Origin: an uncultured Lachnospiraceae bacterium
GTDB taxonomy: Bacteria > Bacillota > Clostridia > Lachnospirales > Lachnospiraceae
Direction: 5' to 3'
NCBI GenBank assembly: GCA_910578825.1
Contig: CAJTSB010000011.1
Location: forward strand, 1 to 64,000
Length of the DNA: 64,000 bases
Shown: in pieces, positions 7,454 through 16,197 of the stretch
Position numbering within the stretch: the first letter of the stretch is position 1
How the letters are laid out: each line of letters begins with the position of its first letter
Notes under the pieces: model-generated
Databases searched by the model: none
Seen by the model: the letters and a program-made list of their open reading frames with translations, nothing else
Told to the model about the DNA's origin: nothing
Translations under genes and position numbers: made by a program

Positions 7454-8779
7454 TCACTGCCTCGATTTCCCACACTGGGAGCAGAACTTTCCATTGTTGA
7501 CCTGACCGCAGGCACACGTCCAGGCTCCGTTGTCTTCCGGTTTCGGTTTTCCGCACTCAGAACAGAACTTTCCGCTGTTGACCTGACCACAGGCACACGT
7601 CCATGTTTGCGGTTCCTGCGGCTTTGGCTTTCCACACTGAGAACAGAATTTTCCGCTGTTCTCACCCCCGCATTCACAGGTCCAAATATTTGCGGTATTC
7701 TGCTGCGCAGCTGCGCCCGCATTATTCGGCATGGCCGCACCCGCATTGTTCTGCATCGCCGCATTCTGCTGCATGGCTGCATTTTGCTGCATCTGCATTT
7801 GCTGCATATTGGCTGCGGATGCCGCGCCCATGGCGCCGCCCGTCGCCTGCATTCCAAGTCCCATGCCCATAAATCCTGCCATAGCGCCTGCTGAATTGGA
7901 ACCTGCCGCCTCTAAGCCGCGTGCCACATGCCCCTGCATATAGCCCTCGCGAACCGTAGGGTCGCCCAGCATGGCTCCCTCATTGCGCATATTAATCAAT
8001 TCTGTAGATTTCTCATCGTATGTAACGCTGGCAATTCCCACTGCCTGGATTTCCATGCCTCGCATCTGATTCCAGTCCTCATCAAGGGTATCTGCCATAT
8101 ATTTTCCTAATTCCCGCCCTTTCGATGGCACATAGGAAATGCGGATGCCATCTGCAGACATCTGGTTAATCGCTGCCTGCAACGCCTCCAAAAATTCCGA
8201 CATATACTGCTCGTTGATATCCTCAATCTGCACTTTTGCAGCGTTTCTCGGAATGGCCTCTGCATAGAACTTCATGGGGTCTGTAATTTTAATCGAATAA
8301 TTTCCATGCGTGCGCAGGAATAATTCTGCATTATAAAAATTGTCAAAATAATTGATGGGATTTCTCGTGCCAAATTTAATCCCTTTGATCTCCTGTAAAT
8401 TGATGAAATATACTTTCTGCACACCCGGCGTTTCCCCACCGAATTTCATTCTGCTGAATGTTTCCCGAATCGTGTCTTTTAACTGTCCGTTAAACATCGA
8501 GGGCAACGCAGAATTATCGACCTTAAAATATCCGGGTTCTGCGGTATAGTCCACAATCCGCCCTCCGTCTACCAGCATCATAAACTGGTTATCGTATACA
8601 TGAATCACAGAACCATTGCTGACGGTATTATCTGCTCCCTTTTTGTTCTGCCCCTTGCGAATTTTGATTCCGCTGGTAAATACGGTACGTTCCCCCATAT
8701 CATCCGGTTCGATTACCTCTAACCACTGATCTGCCAGTCCACCGGAGACTGACTGTATCGCTGCCTTAATAATTCCCAT
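7454..8779 (-). CDS. SPFH-domain protein with three C-terminal zinc ribbons (YdjI-like)
   Basis: A 441-aa protein. Residues ~25-290 form the SPFH/virion-core-like domain (VIHVYDNQFMMLVDGGRIVDYTAEPGYF; LQEIKGIKFGTRNPINYFDN). Residues ~290-360 are an Ala/Gly/Met/Gln/Asn-rich low-complexity linker with repeated MQQNAA units. Three tandem zinc ribbons follow, each WTC-C-CG--N-GKFC--CGK. AGGAGG precedes the ATG, only 13 nt after the prfB stop, so it may be read through from prfB. SPFH proteins scaffold membrane microdomains. YdjI of Bacillus shares the SPFH plus zinc-ribbon layout, but three ribbons in tandem is notable. Confidence 0.85.
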   Translation of the reverse strand: MGIIKAAIQSVSGGLADQWLEVIEPDDMGERTVFTSGIKIRKGQNKKGADNTVSNGSVIHVYDNQFMMLVDGGRIVDYTAEPGYFKVDNSALPSMFNGQLKDTIRETFSRMKFGGETPGVQKVYFINLQEIKGIKFGTRNPINYFDNFYNAELFLRTHGNYSIKITDPMKFYAEAIPRNAAKVQIEDINEQYMSEFLEALQAAINQMSADGIRISYVPSKGRELGKYMADTLDEDWNQMRGMEIQAVGIASVTYDEKSTELINMRNEGAMLGDPTVREGYMQGHVARGLEAAGSNSAGAMAGFMGMGLGMQATGGAMGAASAANMQQMQMQQNAAMQQNAAMQNNAGAAMPNNAGAAAQQNTANIWTCECGGENSGKFCSQCGKPKPQEPQTWTCACGQVNSGKFCSECGKPKPEDNGAWTCACGQVNNGKFCSQCGKSRQ

Positions 8780-8792
8780 AGTTTCCTCCTAA

Positions 8793-9906
8793 TTAATTAA
8801 CGGAAAGGCTCTTCCACTTTAAATATGCATTGATAAACAAATCAAGATTTCCATCCATAACGCTGTCAACATTGCCGGTCTCCGCATTGGTACGGTGATC
8901 CTTTACCATCGTATACGGCTGCATGACATAGGAACGAATCTGATTGCCCCATCCGATTTCTGTCACCTCACCACGGATATCCGCTGCCTTCTTCTCGTTC
9001 TCCTCCTGTTTCAACAGATACAGCTTGGCCTTCAACATCTGCATTGCCTTATCCTTATTCATATGCTGCGAACGCTCATTCTGGCATTGTACCACAATTC
9101 CCGTAGGAAGATGCGTAATACGGATTGCCGAAGACGTCTTATTGATGTGCTGCCCTCCGGCTCCGCTTGAGCGGTACGTATCGATCCGCAGCTCATCGTC
9201 TTTGATTTCAATATCAAGGTCTTTCTCAATATCCGGCATTACGTCGCAGGATGCAAAGGAAGTCTGCCGTTTCCCGGCTGCGTTAAACGGGGAAATCCGC
9301 ACCAGGCGATGTACGCCTTTCTCGGATTTCAGGTAGCCGTATGCATTTTCTCCGCGCACCTCAAACGTAATGGACTTAATTCCTGCCTCCTCGCCGTCGA
9401 GGGAGTCAAGAACCTCCACCGTAAATCCCCTGCTTTCCGCCCAGCGTTTGTACATCCGGTACAACATGCCGTTCCAGTCGCAGGATTCTGTTCCTCCGGC
9501 GCCCGCATGAAGAGAAAGAATTGCATTTTCCCCATCATATTCACCGGACAAAAGCGTCTTAATCCGTATATTGTCAAACGTCTGTGCAAACTCTGAGAGC
9601 GCCTCTTCGATTTCCGGTATCAGGGATGCATCATTCTCCTCATACCCCATCTCCAAAAGCGTCTCGATATCTTCGTATTGCTGCTCCAGATGTCCATAGG
9701 TCTCGATATCATCCTTCAAGCTCTTTAGTTCTTTCATTTTAGCCTGGGAAACTTCCGTATCATCCCAAAAATCGGGCGCTTCCATTTCCCGCTCTAATTC
9801 CTGGACCCGTTTTTCTTTATTAGCCAGGTCAAAGTGAATCCCTCACTTCCACTAACGGTTCTTTGTATGTGTTCAAGATCGTCTTGAACTGGTCTAATTC
9901 AACCAT
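8793..9906 (-). CDS. prfB: Peptide chain release factor 2, with programmed +1 frameshift
   Basis: RF2 terminates translation at UGA and UAA. Zero-frame translation starts at ATG 9906 (GAGGTG upstream) and gives MVELDQFKTILNTYKEPLVE, then VRDSL, then an in-frame TGA at 9831-9829. Shifting +1 at CTT-TGA-C continues DLANKEKRVQELEREMEAPD and the rest of the protein. The stop-codon recognition motif SPF (VRISPFN) and the peptidyl-hydrolysis motif GGQ (SGAGGQH) are present. Total length is about 370 aa, normal for RF2. The SPFH gene follows 13 nt downstream. The frame break is the family's known autoregulatory feature, not a mutation. Confidence 0.95.
9828..9843 (-). promoter_or_regulatory. RF2 programmed frameshift site
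   Basis: On the minus strand AGGGATTCA precedes CTTTGAC. The internal Shine-Dalgarno-like AGGG sits at the same distance from CTT as in the canonical AGGGGGTATCTTTGAC, and the TGA-C context is a poor termination signal. Low RF2 favours the +1 slip. Confidence 0.9.
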
Positions 9907-9961
9907 CGTGTCACCTCTTTCTATATTCAGTATTGAAAATCAGTCTGTATTTACCATGAAC

Positions 9962-9990
9962 ATTTTATCATATTCGGGTAGAGAAAACAA
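9962..9990 (-). promoter_or_regulatory. Promoter of prfB
   Basis: On the minus strand, TTGTTT (9990-9985), a 17-nt spacer and TAAAAT (9967-9962), about 55 nt ahead of the prfB ATG. Confidence 0.55.
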
Positions 9991-10064
9991 TGTTTCGGGA
10001 AATTTCACAGATTTTCCCTCAATCCATTTCTTCCCGGTTCCATTCTATTTTAACAGTTTACTCA

Positions 10065-10838
10065 TTATTTAATAACCTCGCTTTTTCCCCACCATTTGTA
10101 TCCTATATGTTTCATACACTCTTTAAAATAAATCGCCCGCGCTTCCTCGCTTTTGAAATGAAGCTGCGTACCGTATTCTGTTTCCGTTACCGATGAACAA
10201 CATTTGCGTATAAGCGCTTCCTCCATCTCATCGACATGAGCGTAATATATCTCAAGAAGCCTTTTCATATCATTCCCGTCCCAATACCTGCCGCAGTAAC
10301 ACATAACTCGACAAGTAGTTGAAAGCCCCTTGTTTTTGCCATTATCCATACCGGTATAAACTGCCGGCTCGCCCGAAACTTTCACCAACTTAGACCAATT
10401 GCTTTTATTACCCAATTTCACGCTGACATACATATTCTTAGTAGCCAATACTCTGGTCTGAGGTATTATAAGCTCATTATTCTCCACCCACTTGTTTTTA
10501 CTGAGGAAAAATGTGTAAGCGCTTCTTCCCTTCTTCGTCACTTTCACCTTAGCCCTGTAGTCCTCATATATCTTACCCTTCTTCGTGCAGCCGACGGAAA
10601 CAGTTATTTTCTTTACTTTGCCAAGTTTTCTGACCCTCGATGCAGGTACGCTTACCGTTACGCTCAACCCCTTAGGCGTTCTCTTCGCAGATTTTATCTT
10701 CGGTGTTACTCCACCGGAAACTTTCTTCCTGATAAAAGCCGTGCCTTTTGCTTCTGCCGTAACCGGGCTTACCAGTAAACTACCAATCATAATCGCTGCC
10801 GCCATTATTACCATTGCCTTTTTTACCATTACTTTCAT
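10065..10838 (-). CDS. Small secreted protein of unknown function
   Basis: A 257-aa protein with a clear signal peptide (residues 1-30, cleavage near AEA-KG) and a strongly basic beta-rich middle (KIKSAKRTPKGLSVTVSVPA; KITVSVGC). The C-terminal region is cysteine-containing (CRVMCYCGRYWDGNDM and RKCCSS), and the protein ends in KWWGKSEVIK. I recognise no family. The middle resembles the lysine/valine-rich Ig-like modules of other exported proteins in this window. GGAG lies 8 nt ahead of the ATG and a consensus promoter is upstream (10902-10930). It is divergent from the alkD-type gene. Confidence 0.7.
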   Translation of the reverse strand: MKVMVKKAMVIMAAAIMIGSLLVSPVTAEAKGTAFIRKKVSGGVTPKIKSAKRTPKGLSVTVSVPASRVRKLGKVKKITVSVGCTKKGKIYEDYRAKVKVTKKGRSAYTFFLSKNKWVENNELIIPQTRVLATKNMYVSVKLGNKSNWSKLVKVSGEPAVYTGMDNGKNKGLSTTCRVMCYCGRYWDGNDMKRLLEIYYAHVDEMEEALIRKCCSSVTETEYGTQLHFKSEEARAIYFKECMKHIGYKWWGKSEVIK

Positions 10839-10901
10839 GATCCATCCACTCCTCTTTCCTACTACAAGCCAAATATTCCATACGCTCCCAAACGTATTTT
10901 A

Positions 10902-10930
10902 ATTATATTCTTTTTGTAACATTAATTCAA
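10902..10930 (-). promoter_or_regulatory. Promoter of the small secreted protein gene
   Basis: On the minus strand, TTGAAT (10930-10925), a 17-nt spacer and a perfect TATAAT (10907-10902). Confidence 0.65.
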
Positions 10931-10985
10931 TAAGAGTTTGCCGCATCATATAAAATTGCAGCACAAACCCTTGGAAATTCCATTA

Positions 10986-11014
10986 TTGACAGCCAAATCA
11001 ATCATCCCTATAAT
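10986..11014 (+). promoter_or_regulatory. Perfect consensus promoter placed for leaderless alkD transcription
   Basis: TTGACA at 10986-10991, a 17-nt spacer and TATAAT at 11009-11014. The ATG of the next gene is at 11021, about 7 nt after the -10, so the predicted transcript would begin at the start codon. Confidence 0.7.
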
Positions 11015-11020
11015 ACAATT

Positions 11021-11710
11021 ATGAATACATGGATAAAACAACAACTGGAAATGCAAAAAGAACCGGAATATCAGAAATTTAACGCCAGACTGCTCCCCGG
11101 CATAGAACATATCCTGGGCGTACGCCTGCCCGTTTTACGCAAAATGGCAAAAAAGATTGCCAGGAAAGACTGGCAGGAATACTTAAAGACTGCCTGCGAC
11201 GACAGTTTCGAAGAAATCATGCTCCAGGGCATGGTTCTTGGCTATGCGAACGGGAATTTACAGGAAAAAGAACCTTTCCTGCGCATGTTTCTTCCCAAAA
11301 TAGACAACTGGTCTGTCTGCGACAGCGCCTGCTCCACGATCAAACTGGCACAGTCACAGCCGCAAGAGTTCTGGGATTTTCTGATGGAATATTTACACAG
11401 TCCCAGAGAATATGAAGTTCGTTTCGTACTGGTACAGATGTTGAACTATTATGTAAATCAGCAATATCTTCCCCGGGTGCTTGAGGCGATAGACCGCGTA
11501 GATCTGAAACTTTACTATGTGCAGATGGCGCAGGCATGGGCAGTCTCTATCTGCTACCGGGATTTTCCGCAAAAGACTCTTCCCTATTTAAAGGAAAATC
11601 ATCTCGACGACTTTACACACAACAAGGCCTTGCAGAAAATTACAGAATCCCTAAAAGTATCGAAAGAAGATAAAGCATATATCCGGACTTTGAAACGCAA
11701 GTTAAATTGA
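11021..11710 (+). CDS. DNA alkylation repair protein, AlkD family
   Basis: A 229-aa all-helical HEAT-repeat protein of the AlkD DNA glycosylase family, which removes bulky or positively charged N3/N7-alkylated bases. Typical features are the RLPVLRKMAKKIARKDWQEY segment, DNWSVCDSAC, the YLHSPREYEVRFVLVQML helix with its Arg, and AWAVSICYRDFP. ATG 11021 has no ribosome binding site. It sits 7 nt after a perfect TATAAT, so the transcript appears leaderless; the alternative ATG at 11051 also lacks good spacing. The 3' end overlaps the convergent nuclease-like gene by 9 bp. Confidence 0.88.
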   Translation: MNTWIKQQLEMQKEPEYQKFNARLLPGIEHILGVRLPVLRKMAKKIARKDWQEYLKTACDDSFEEIMLQGMVLGYANGNLQEKEPFLRMFLPKIDNWSVCDSACSTIKLAQSQPQEFWDFLMEYLHSPREYEVRFVLVQMLNYYVNQQYLPRVLEAIDRVDLKLYYVQMAQAWAVSICYRDFPQKTLPYLKENHLDDFTHNKALQKITESLKVSKEDKAYIRTLKRKLN

Positions 11711-12301
11711 AATACTTCCGTTTCCCTCAGAATCCAACGGTATCTTCCGATGCGGAAATACGGCATTCTCCTCATCTACCTTTAACTCATACCTGTCGTT
11801 TTTCCACTGCCGGATTTTACCGATCGCCTCCCTGTTATTATTTGCCCTCAGGGCAATCAGGGGTTGTTCCCCTGCAAGCTTATCATTCCGAAAACCGGAA
11901 TACAGGTATATATTCCTAATCTCCATCCCCAGAAATCCTGCAATCCCACGGGCATTGTAAATCCCCATCGTAAACTGCCATTGGGATTTCCCGATGGATG
12001 ATGTATTTATTGTTTTCTTAAACTCTATGATATGCAAATCCCACGTTTTGCTCTCCTTATCTAGTCTAAATAAAAACTTGTCTGCACAGGCCTTGTTTCC
12101 TTTCACATCCCCATCCAGATAGGGACACACATATTTTTCCGGTATAACAAATATTAGTAATTCCCCCTGTGCCGTGCAGCTAAGGCACGCCTTTCCCTCT
12201 TTGTTTTTCTCTTTCAGAACTGTCTGCTCTCTGTCCCTTAAAATTTCATACGTCTCTTCGCGAAACATTCGCAGCTTTTCTTCTATGTGTGCCGGAATCA
12301 T
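11702..12301 (-). CDS. Predicted PD-(D/E)XK nuclease-like partner of the ATPase
   Basis: A 199-aa cytoplasmic protein that I do not recognise as a named family. The spacing of acidic and basic residues fits a PD-(D/E)XK fold: Asp74 in CADKFLFRL, Glu93-Phe-Lys95 in LHIIEFKKT at the end of a beta strand, then Gln107/109 in SQWQFTMGIYNARGI on the following helix. Cysteines at 39, 42, 59 and 72 might bind metal. ATG 12301 follows GGGGGAG and begins 1 nt after the ATPase stop, so the two are translationally coupled. An alternative is a regulatory partner without nuclease activity. Fold confidence is moderate, pairing confidence high. Confidence 0.6.
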   Translation of the reverse strand: MIPAHIEEKLRMFREETYEILRDREQTVLKEKNKEGKACLSCTAQGELLIFVIPEKYVCPYLDGDVKGNKACADKFLFRLDKESKTWDLHIIEFKKTINTSSIGKSQWQFTMGIYNARGIAGFLGMEIRNIYLYSGFRNDKLAGEQPLIALRANNNREAIGKIRQWKNDRYELKVDEENAVFPHRKIPLDSEGNGSISI

Positions 12302-12302
12302 C

Positions 12303-13646
12303 TTACTCCCCCTCAAAATCCTGAATTTCCGAAGTCTGCTCCAAAATCTCCATCAAGGCATTGGAAAATGTCCTGACCTGAAATTGCCCTTCTATGGGAA
12401 TCAATTTCTCTACCGTAGAATATTCTCCTAAATCTGTAAACTGATAGATTGCCACTTTCTCCAGACTTATCACGTCTTCCTCCGTCAACCCCAGTTTTTC
12501 CAGCAATTCCCCAGGAGCGTCCATCTCCTTCAAACGGCACATATTGTTGATGTGTTGGACAATGATATCGCTATGGGTTGTCGCAATCATGGAAAGTCCA
12601 TGGTTTACAAGGCGTACCAGCAGTTTCCCCATCTCCTGCTGTAATCCGGGATGCAGGCACATCTCCGGTTCCTCATAACAGATTGCTTTCAGGCTACGCC
12701 GATACTTTAAGAGCAGCAACAACGGCGTCAGCTCTGTCACCACCGCAGAGGTGGTACGCAAGGGCAGGCTCTGCTCGCTTCCATCCGGCAGATAACGGAT
12801 TTCTCTGCCATTCAGTTCATTCCCATACCGAATTCTGCCATGCGCCATAACGGTTTCCATCCATTCGATAATTTCTCCATACTCTGTTTTATAATCCAAC
12901 TTCAGCTCTTCTATCATATTCAGGAAATGAATAATCGGCTTTGTAAAGGGTTGAATCTCCTCCCTGTCCTCAAAGTCGGTCACATCATAGGCAACCTGCC
13001 TGCCAACCTTGTTGATAACATTCTTAGCCAACATGAATCCTGTTCTTGCTGCCGGAAGATAAACCGTACTTCGATCATGCAAACCAGTTGCACCTTTAAA
13101 AAACCATCGCAAAATGCCTTCAACAACTTTTTCTGTCACAAATCCAACATCTTCTTTTATATTTTTTCCATGAAAAACTGCCGAAAAATGACCTTCCTTA
13201 CAGGAAACTTCCATTGCATCATCTGTATTTTTCACCGCTATCGCCACTTCAAATTCCTGTTCCAATACTACAGCTAATTTTCCAATCGTCACCTGCTCTG
13301 AGTTAAAAATTCCCGCAACAAATTTATCCTTATTCCGCTCTAACAGCTTGTTTAAAATTTCAACAAACACACTGGACGGTATTTTTATTTCCTGTTTCTC
13401 TCCTTCTTTCACTTTTGAAATGCAATCATATAGGTCTTGATACACTTGTGCGTATTCCTCGACCAACACCTCCATTACATCACGGAAAATCACAGAATTT
13501 CTTTCTGCCGCATAAATCGCCCAAATCAGCGACAAGAGGTAACTCTTGCCGCTGTTATTATCCCCTACAAACAAGGTCAGGGGAGAAATGTCTATCTCAG
13601 CCTTTTTGATTTTACCAAAATCTTCAATAATTAATTTCCGCTCCAT
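12303..13646 (-). CDS. AAA15/21-type (OLD-like) ATPase
   Basis: A 447-aa ABC/SMC-like ATPase. Walker A is GDNNSGKS at residues 28-35, in the context ISPLTLFVGDNNSGKSYL. VYLPAARTGF is the characteristic central motif of AAA15-type proteins. SAVVTELTPLLLLLKYR lies in the signature region, Walker B with catalytic acids is CYEEPEMCLHPG, and the H-loop is MIATTHSDI. A short C-terminal extension follows without a TOPRIM signature. Relatives occur in OLD, Gabija, PARIS and Septu defence systems, each with a nuclease partner. Here the partner is the 199-aa gene one base downstream. The upstream neighbour is an amidase lipoprotein gene 8 nt away, so its own promoter is unclear. Confidence 0.85.
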   Translation of the reverse strand: MERKLIIEDFGKIKKAEIDISPLTLFVGDNNSGKSYLLSLIWAIYAAERNSVIFRDVMEVLVEEYAQVYQDLYDCISKVKEGEKQEIKIPSSVFVEILNKLLERNKDKFVAGIFNSEQVTIGKLAVVLEQEFEVAIAVKNTDDAMEVSCKEGHFSAVFHGKNIKEDVGFVTEKVVEGILRWFFKGATGLHDRSTVYLPAARTGFMLAKNVINKVGRQVAYDVTDFEDREEIQPFTKPIIHFLNMIEELKLDYKTEYGEIIEWMETVMAHGRIRYGNELNGREIRYLPDGSEQSLPLRTTSAVVTELTPLLLLLKYRRSLKAICYEEPEMCLHPGLQQEMGKLLVRLVNHGLSMIATTHSDIIVQHINNMCRLKEMDAPGELLEKLGLTEEDVISLEKVAIYQFTDLGEYSTVEKLIPIEGQFQVRTFSNALMEILEQTSEIQDFEGE

Positions 13647-13654
13647 ATAAACTC

Positions 13655-14605
13655 CTATATCCCGAAATAAGCATCCAGCCCATCCGCCATGCCGACGGCA
13701 AGTTTCTGCTGATAGCCATCATCCGCCATGTTCTGGTCTTCCGCGGGGTTGGTCATGAATCCCATCTCCACAATCGTCACAGGAACCGTACACCAGTTGA
13801 TGCCGCTCATGCTGTCCGTCTCCCAAATGCTCTGCTTGTTTGCTCCGGTGGCGTTCACAACTCCATCCAGTACGCATTCCGATAAGTTCCGGCACTGGCT
13901 ATAGAGGTTTCCCATATAGGGATTGGCGGAAGTCGGACAGATGGTCAAAGCTCCGTTCTGCCCGCTGTCGTCCGAACCGTTGGCATGGACACGGATAAAC
14001 GCGTCCGCACCCGCATTATTGGCAACTGCTGCCCGTTCACTATTACTGATATTTACCTCATGGTCAGTACGCACCATCATAACCTGATAACCCCTTGCTT
14101 CCAATTCTTCCTGAAGTTTCAGGGAAACCATCAGCGTAAGTTCATATTCTTTCAACCCAGTGGCACAACCGGTTGTCCCGCTTGCCACCTTCGGTTTCGT
14201 CTCCGACGCCCCCGGGCCAATTGGTTCCTGTTGACTGTTTCCCTGTGCCTGATGTCCGGCATCAATCACCACCAGATAACCGTTGTCCGTCACAACCTCT
14301 TCCTCTGCATAAGTAACCGTATCCGGATTTAAGGCTGTAGATGCGCCATCTTCTTTCTTATCATCCTTCCCATTCTCCACCACATCATTCCCGGCAGATG
14401 CATCTTCACGCGCCTCAGACTGTTCCTGACTGTCTTCCCCGGCTCCGTCCTCATCCGCACTGTGCTGCCCTGTCTCATTATCCGCCCCGGACTGACCGAC
14501 ATTGGTCCGCTCTTTCTGTTCCGACCTGGTCTCCTTTCCAGCACATCCGCACAACAACAAAACCAACAGCAATATAGAAATTAAAATCAGATTAAACTTC
14601 TTCAT
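13655..14605 (-). CDS. N-acetylmuramoyl-L-alanine amidase lipoprotein
   Basis: A 316-aa exported lipoprotein. The hydrophobic signal ends LLLCGC-AG (lipobox). An acidic Glu/Asp/Ser-rich linker spans about residues 25-100, then an Amidase_3 domain (about 115-316) with zinc ligands and catalytic residues visible: VIDAGHQ, the Glu of LKEYELTLMVSLKLQ, FIRVHANGS and VEMGFMTNP. It cleaves the amide between MurNAc and the stem peptide at the outer membrane face. ATG 14605 is chosen for the signal peptide and AGAGGG site; the longer frame upstream has neither. It lies downstream of pyk with no clear terminator between. Confidence 0.92.
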   Translation of the reverse strand: MKKFNLILISILLLVLLLCGCAGKETRSEQKERTNVGQSGADNETGQHSADEDGAGEDSQEQSEAREDASAGNDVVENGKDDKKEDGASTALNPDTVTYAEEEVVTDNGYLVVIDAGHQAQGNSQQEPIGPGASETKPKVASGTTGCATGLKEYELTLMVSLKLQEELEARGYQVMMVRTDHEVNISNSERAAVANNAGADAFIRVHANGSDDSGQNGALTICPTSANPYMGNLYSQCRNLSECVLDGVVNATGANKQSIWETDSMSGINWCTVPVTIVEMGFMTNPAEDQNMADDGYQQKLAVGMADGLDAYFGI

Positions 14606-14696
14606 CTGTTCCCTCTTTTCCCAATAACCTATCCAATATGACATTTTAAAATTAATAGTCTGTTATATGGATTCTTATAATTAAAATCAGATTAAA
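14579..14696. repeat. 18-bp direct repeat, 100 bp apart
   Basis: AATTAAAATCAGATTAAA occurs exactly at 14579-14596, inside the amidase signal-peptide codons, and at 14679-14696, just past the pyk stop. It may be a small duplication or a chance AT-rich match; no function is evident. Confidence 0.5.
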
Positions 14697-14697
14697 T

Positions 14698-16131
14698 TTA
14701 TTCCTTTCCGGTTACTACATGAACCTTTAACAGGTTCGTATTTCCCGGAACGCTCAGAGGCACTCCCGCCGTGATTACCGTAATGTCTCCTACCGATACC
14801 AGCCCTGCCTGCTCCGCCATCTCCACAGCATGTGCAAACAACTCATCCGTATCTTCCTTCTGCTTAATCTCCAAAGGGGTCACGCCCCAGGAAAGATTTA
14901 ACTGACGGCACACCTTGCGGTTAATGCTACCGCCTATGATGCCGCAGTTCGGACGGTATTTGGAAATCATGCGCGCCGTCTCGCCCGACCATGTCACCGT
15001 GATAATTGCCGCCGCATTCAGATCCATTGCCGTGGTACAGGTGGCATGAGAAATCGCATTTGTAATGTCTGGATTCTCGGACTGGCGCTGCTTAAACCGT
15101 GCCGTATAATTGATATCCTGCTCGGTGCGGATAGCAATCTTTACCATTGTCTGCACGGCTTCCACCGGGTACATGCCCGCAGCCGTCTCTCCGGAAAGCA
15201 TGATCGCGCTCGTGCCGTCGTAAATGGCATTCGCAACGTCCGTTGCCTCCGCCCTGGTAGGCCTCGGGTTCTTTATCATGGAGTCCAGCATCTGGGTAGC
15301 CGTAATCACCTGTTTTCCTGCGTTCACTACCTTCTTGATAATCATTTTCTGAATGGCAGGCACATCTTCCAGGGGGATTTCCACACCCATATCTCCCCTT
15401 GCCACCATGATTCCATCTGAAACCTGGATAATCTCATCAATATTCTGTACGCCCTGCATATTCTCTATCTTGGAAATGATATTGACATTGCGACAGTTTT
15501 TCTCCGCAAAAATCTTTCGAATCTGCATAACGTCATCCGCGGTTCGCACAAAGGACGCCGCAATAAAATCAAAATCATTTTCAATTCCAAAGACAATGTC
15601 TTGATAATCCTTTTCACTGATATAGGGCATGGACAGTTCCACATCCGGCACATTAACGCCCTTCCTGTCGGAAATCATACCGCCGTTTACGACACGACAG
15701 GAAATCTCCGTATCATTTACCTCTTCCACATCAAGAGCAATCAGACCGTCGTCAATCAGAATCGTGGAACCCGGTTGTACATCTTTTACAAGATCCCTGT
15801 ATGTAATGGATACCTTATTCGCATCCCCCATAATTTCTTCCGTTGTCAGCACAAATTTCTGTCCCGCCACAAGCTCGGCCTTGCCGCCTTCCAGCTTACG
15901 CAGACGTATTTCCGGTCCCTTGGTATCCAGTAAAGTGGCAATGGGAAGATTTAACTCCTCTCTGAGCTCCTGCACCTTTTTCAGGCGTTCTCCCTGTTCT
16001 TCATGACTACCGTGGGAAAAATTAAAACGGGCAACATTCATTCCCTCCAACATAAGCTGTTTCAACACATCTCCTTTGTCTGTCGCCGGTCCCAGCGTAC
16101 AGATAATCTTTGTCTTTCTGATATTATTCAC
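14698..16131 (-). CDS. pyk: Pyruvate kinase
   Basis: A 477-aa glycolytic enzyme converting PEP and ADP to pyruvate and ATP. TLGPATDKGD near the N-terminus, LDTKGPEIRLRKLE, ISKIENMQGVQNIDEI, MVARGDMGVEIP and TQMLDSMIKNPRPTRAE carry the active-site residues. MLSGETAAGMYPVEAVQTM and the C-terminal domain complete the short form, without the extra PEP-utiliser domain of Bacillus. GTG 16131 is chosen because GGAGAG lies 6 nt upstream and the protein then begins VNNIRKTKIICTLGP, as usual. It is 66 nt downstream of the carbamate kinase gene. Confidence 0.95.
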   Translation of the reverse strand: MNNIRKTKIICTLGPATDKGDVLKQLMLEGMNVARFNFSHGSHEEQGERLKKVQELREELNLPIATLLDTKGPEIRLRKLEGGKAELVAGQKFVLTTEEIMGDANKVSITYRDLVKDVQPGSTILIDDGLIALDVEEVNDTEISCRVVNGGMISDRKGVNVPDVELSMPYISEKDYQDIVFGIENDFDFIAASFVRTADDVMQIRKIFAEKNCRNVNIISKIENMQGVQNIDEIIQVSDGIMVARGDMGVEIPLEDVPAIQKMIIKKVVNAGKQVITATQMLDSMIKNPRPTRAEATDVANAIYDGTSAIMLSGETAAGMYPVEAVQTMVKIAIRTEQDINYTARFKQRQSENPDITNAISHATCTTAMDLNAAAIITVTWSGETARMISKYRPNCGIIGGSINRKVCRQLNLSWGVTPLEIKQKEDTDELFAHAVEMAEQAGLVSVGDITVITAGVPLSVPGNTNLLKVHVVTGKE

Positions 16132-16197
16132 GCTAATCTCTCCTTTTCTATTTCCTGTATAATCGTTAAATCTCAATACCATTCAAATTTCTGTCAT

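Noticed and set aside
9785..9906. Apparent frameshift mutation in prfB
   Set aside because: The break coincides with the conserved CTT-TGA-C slip site, so it is programmed and not damage.
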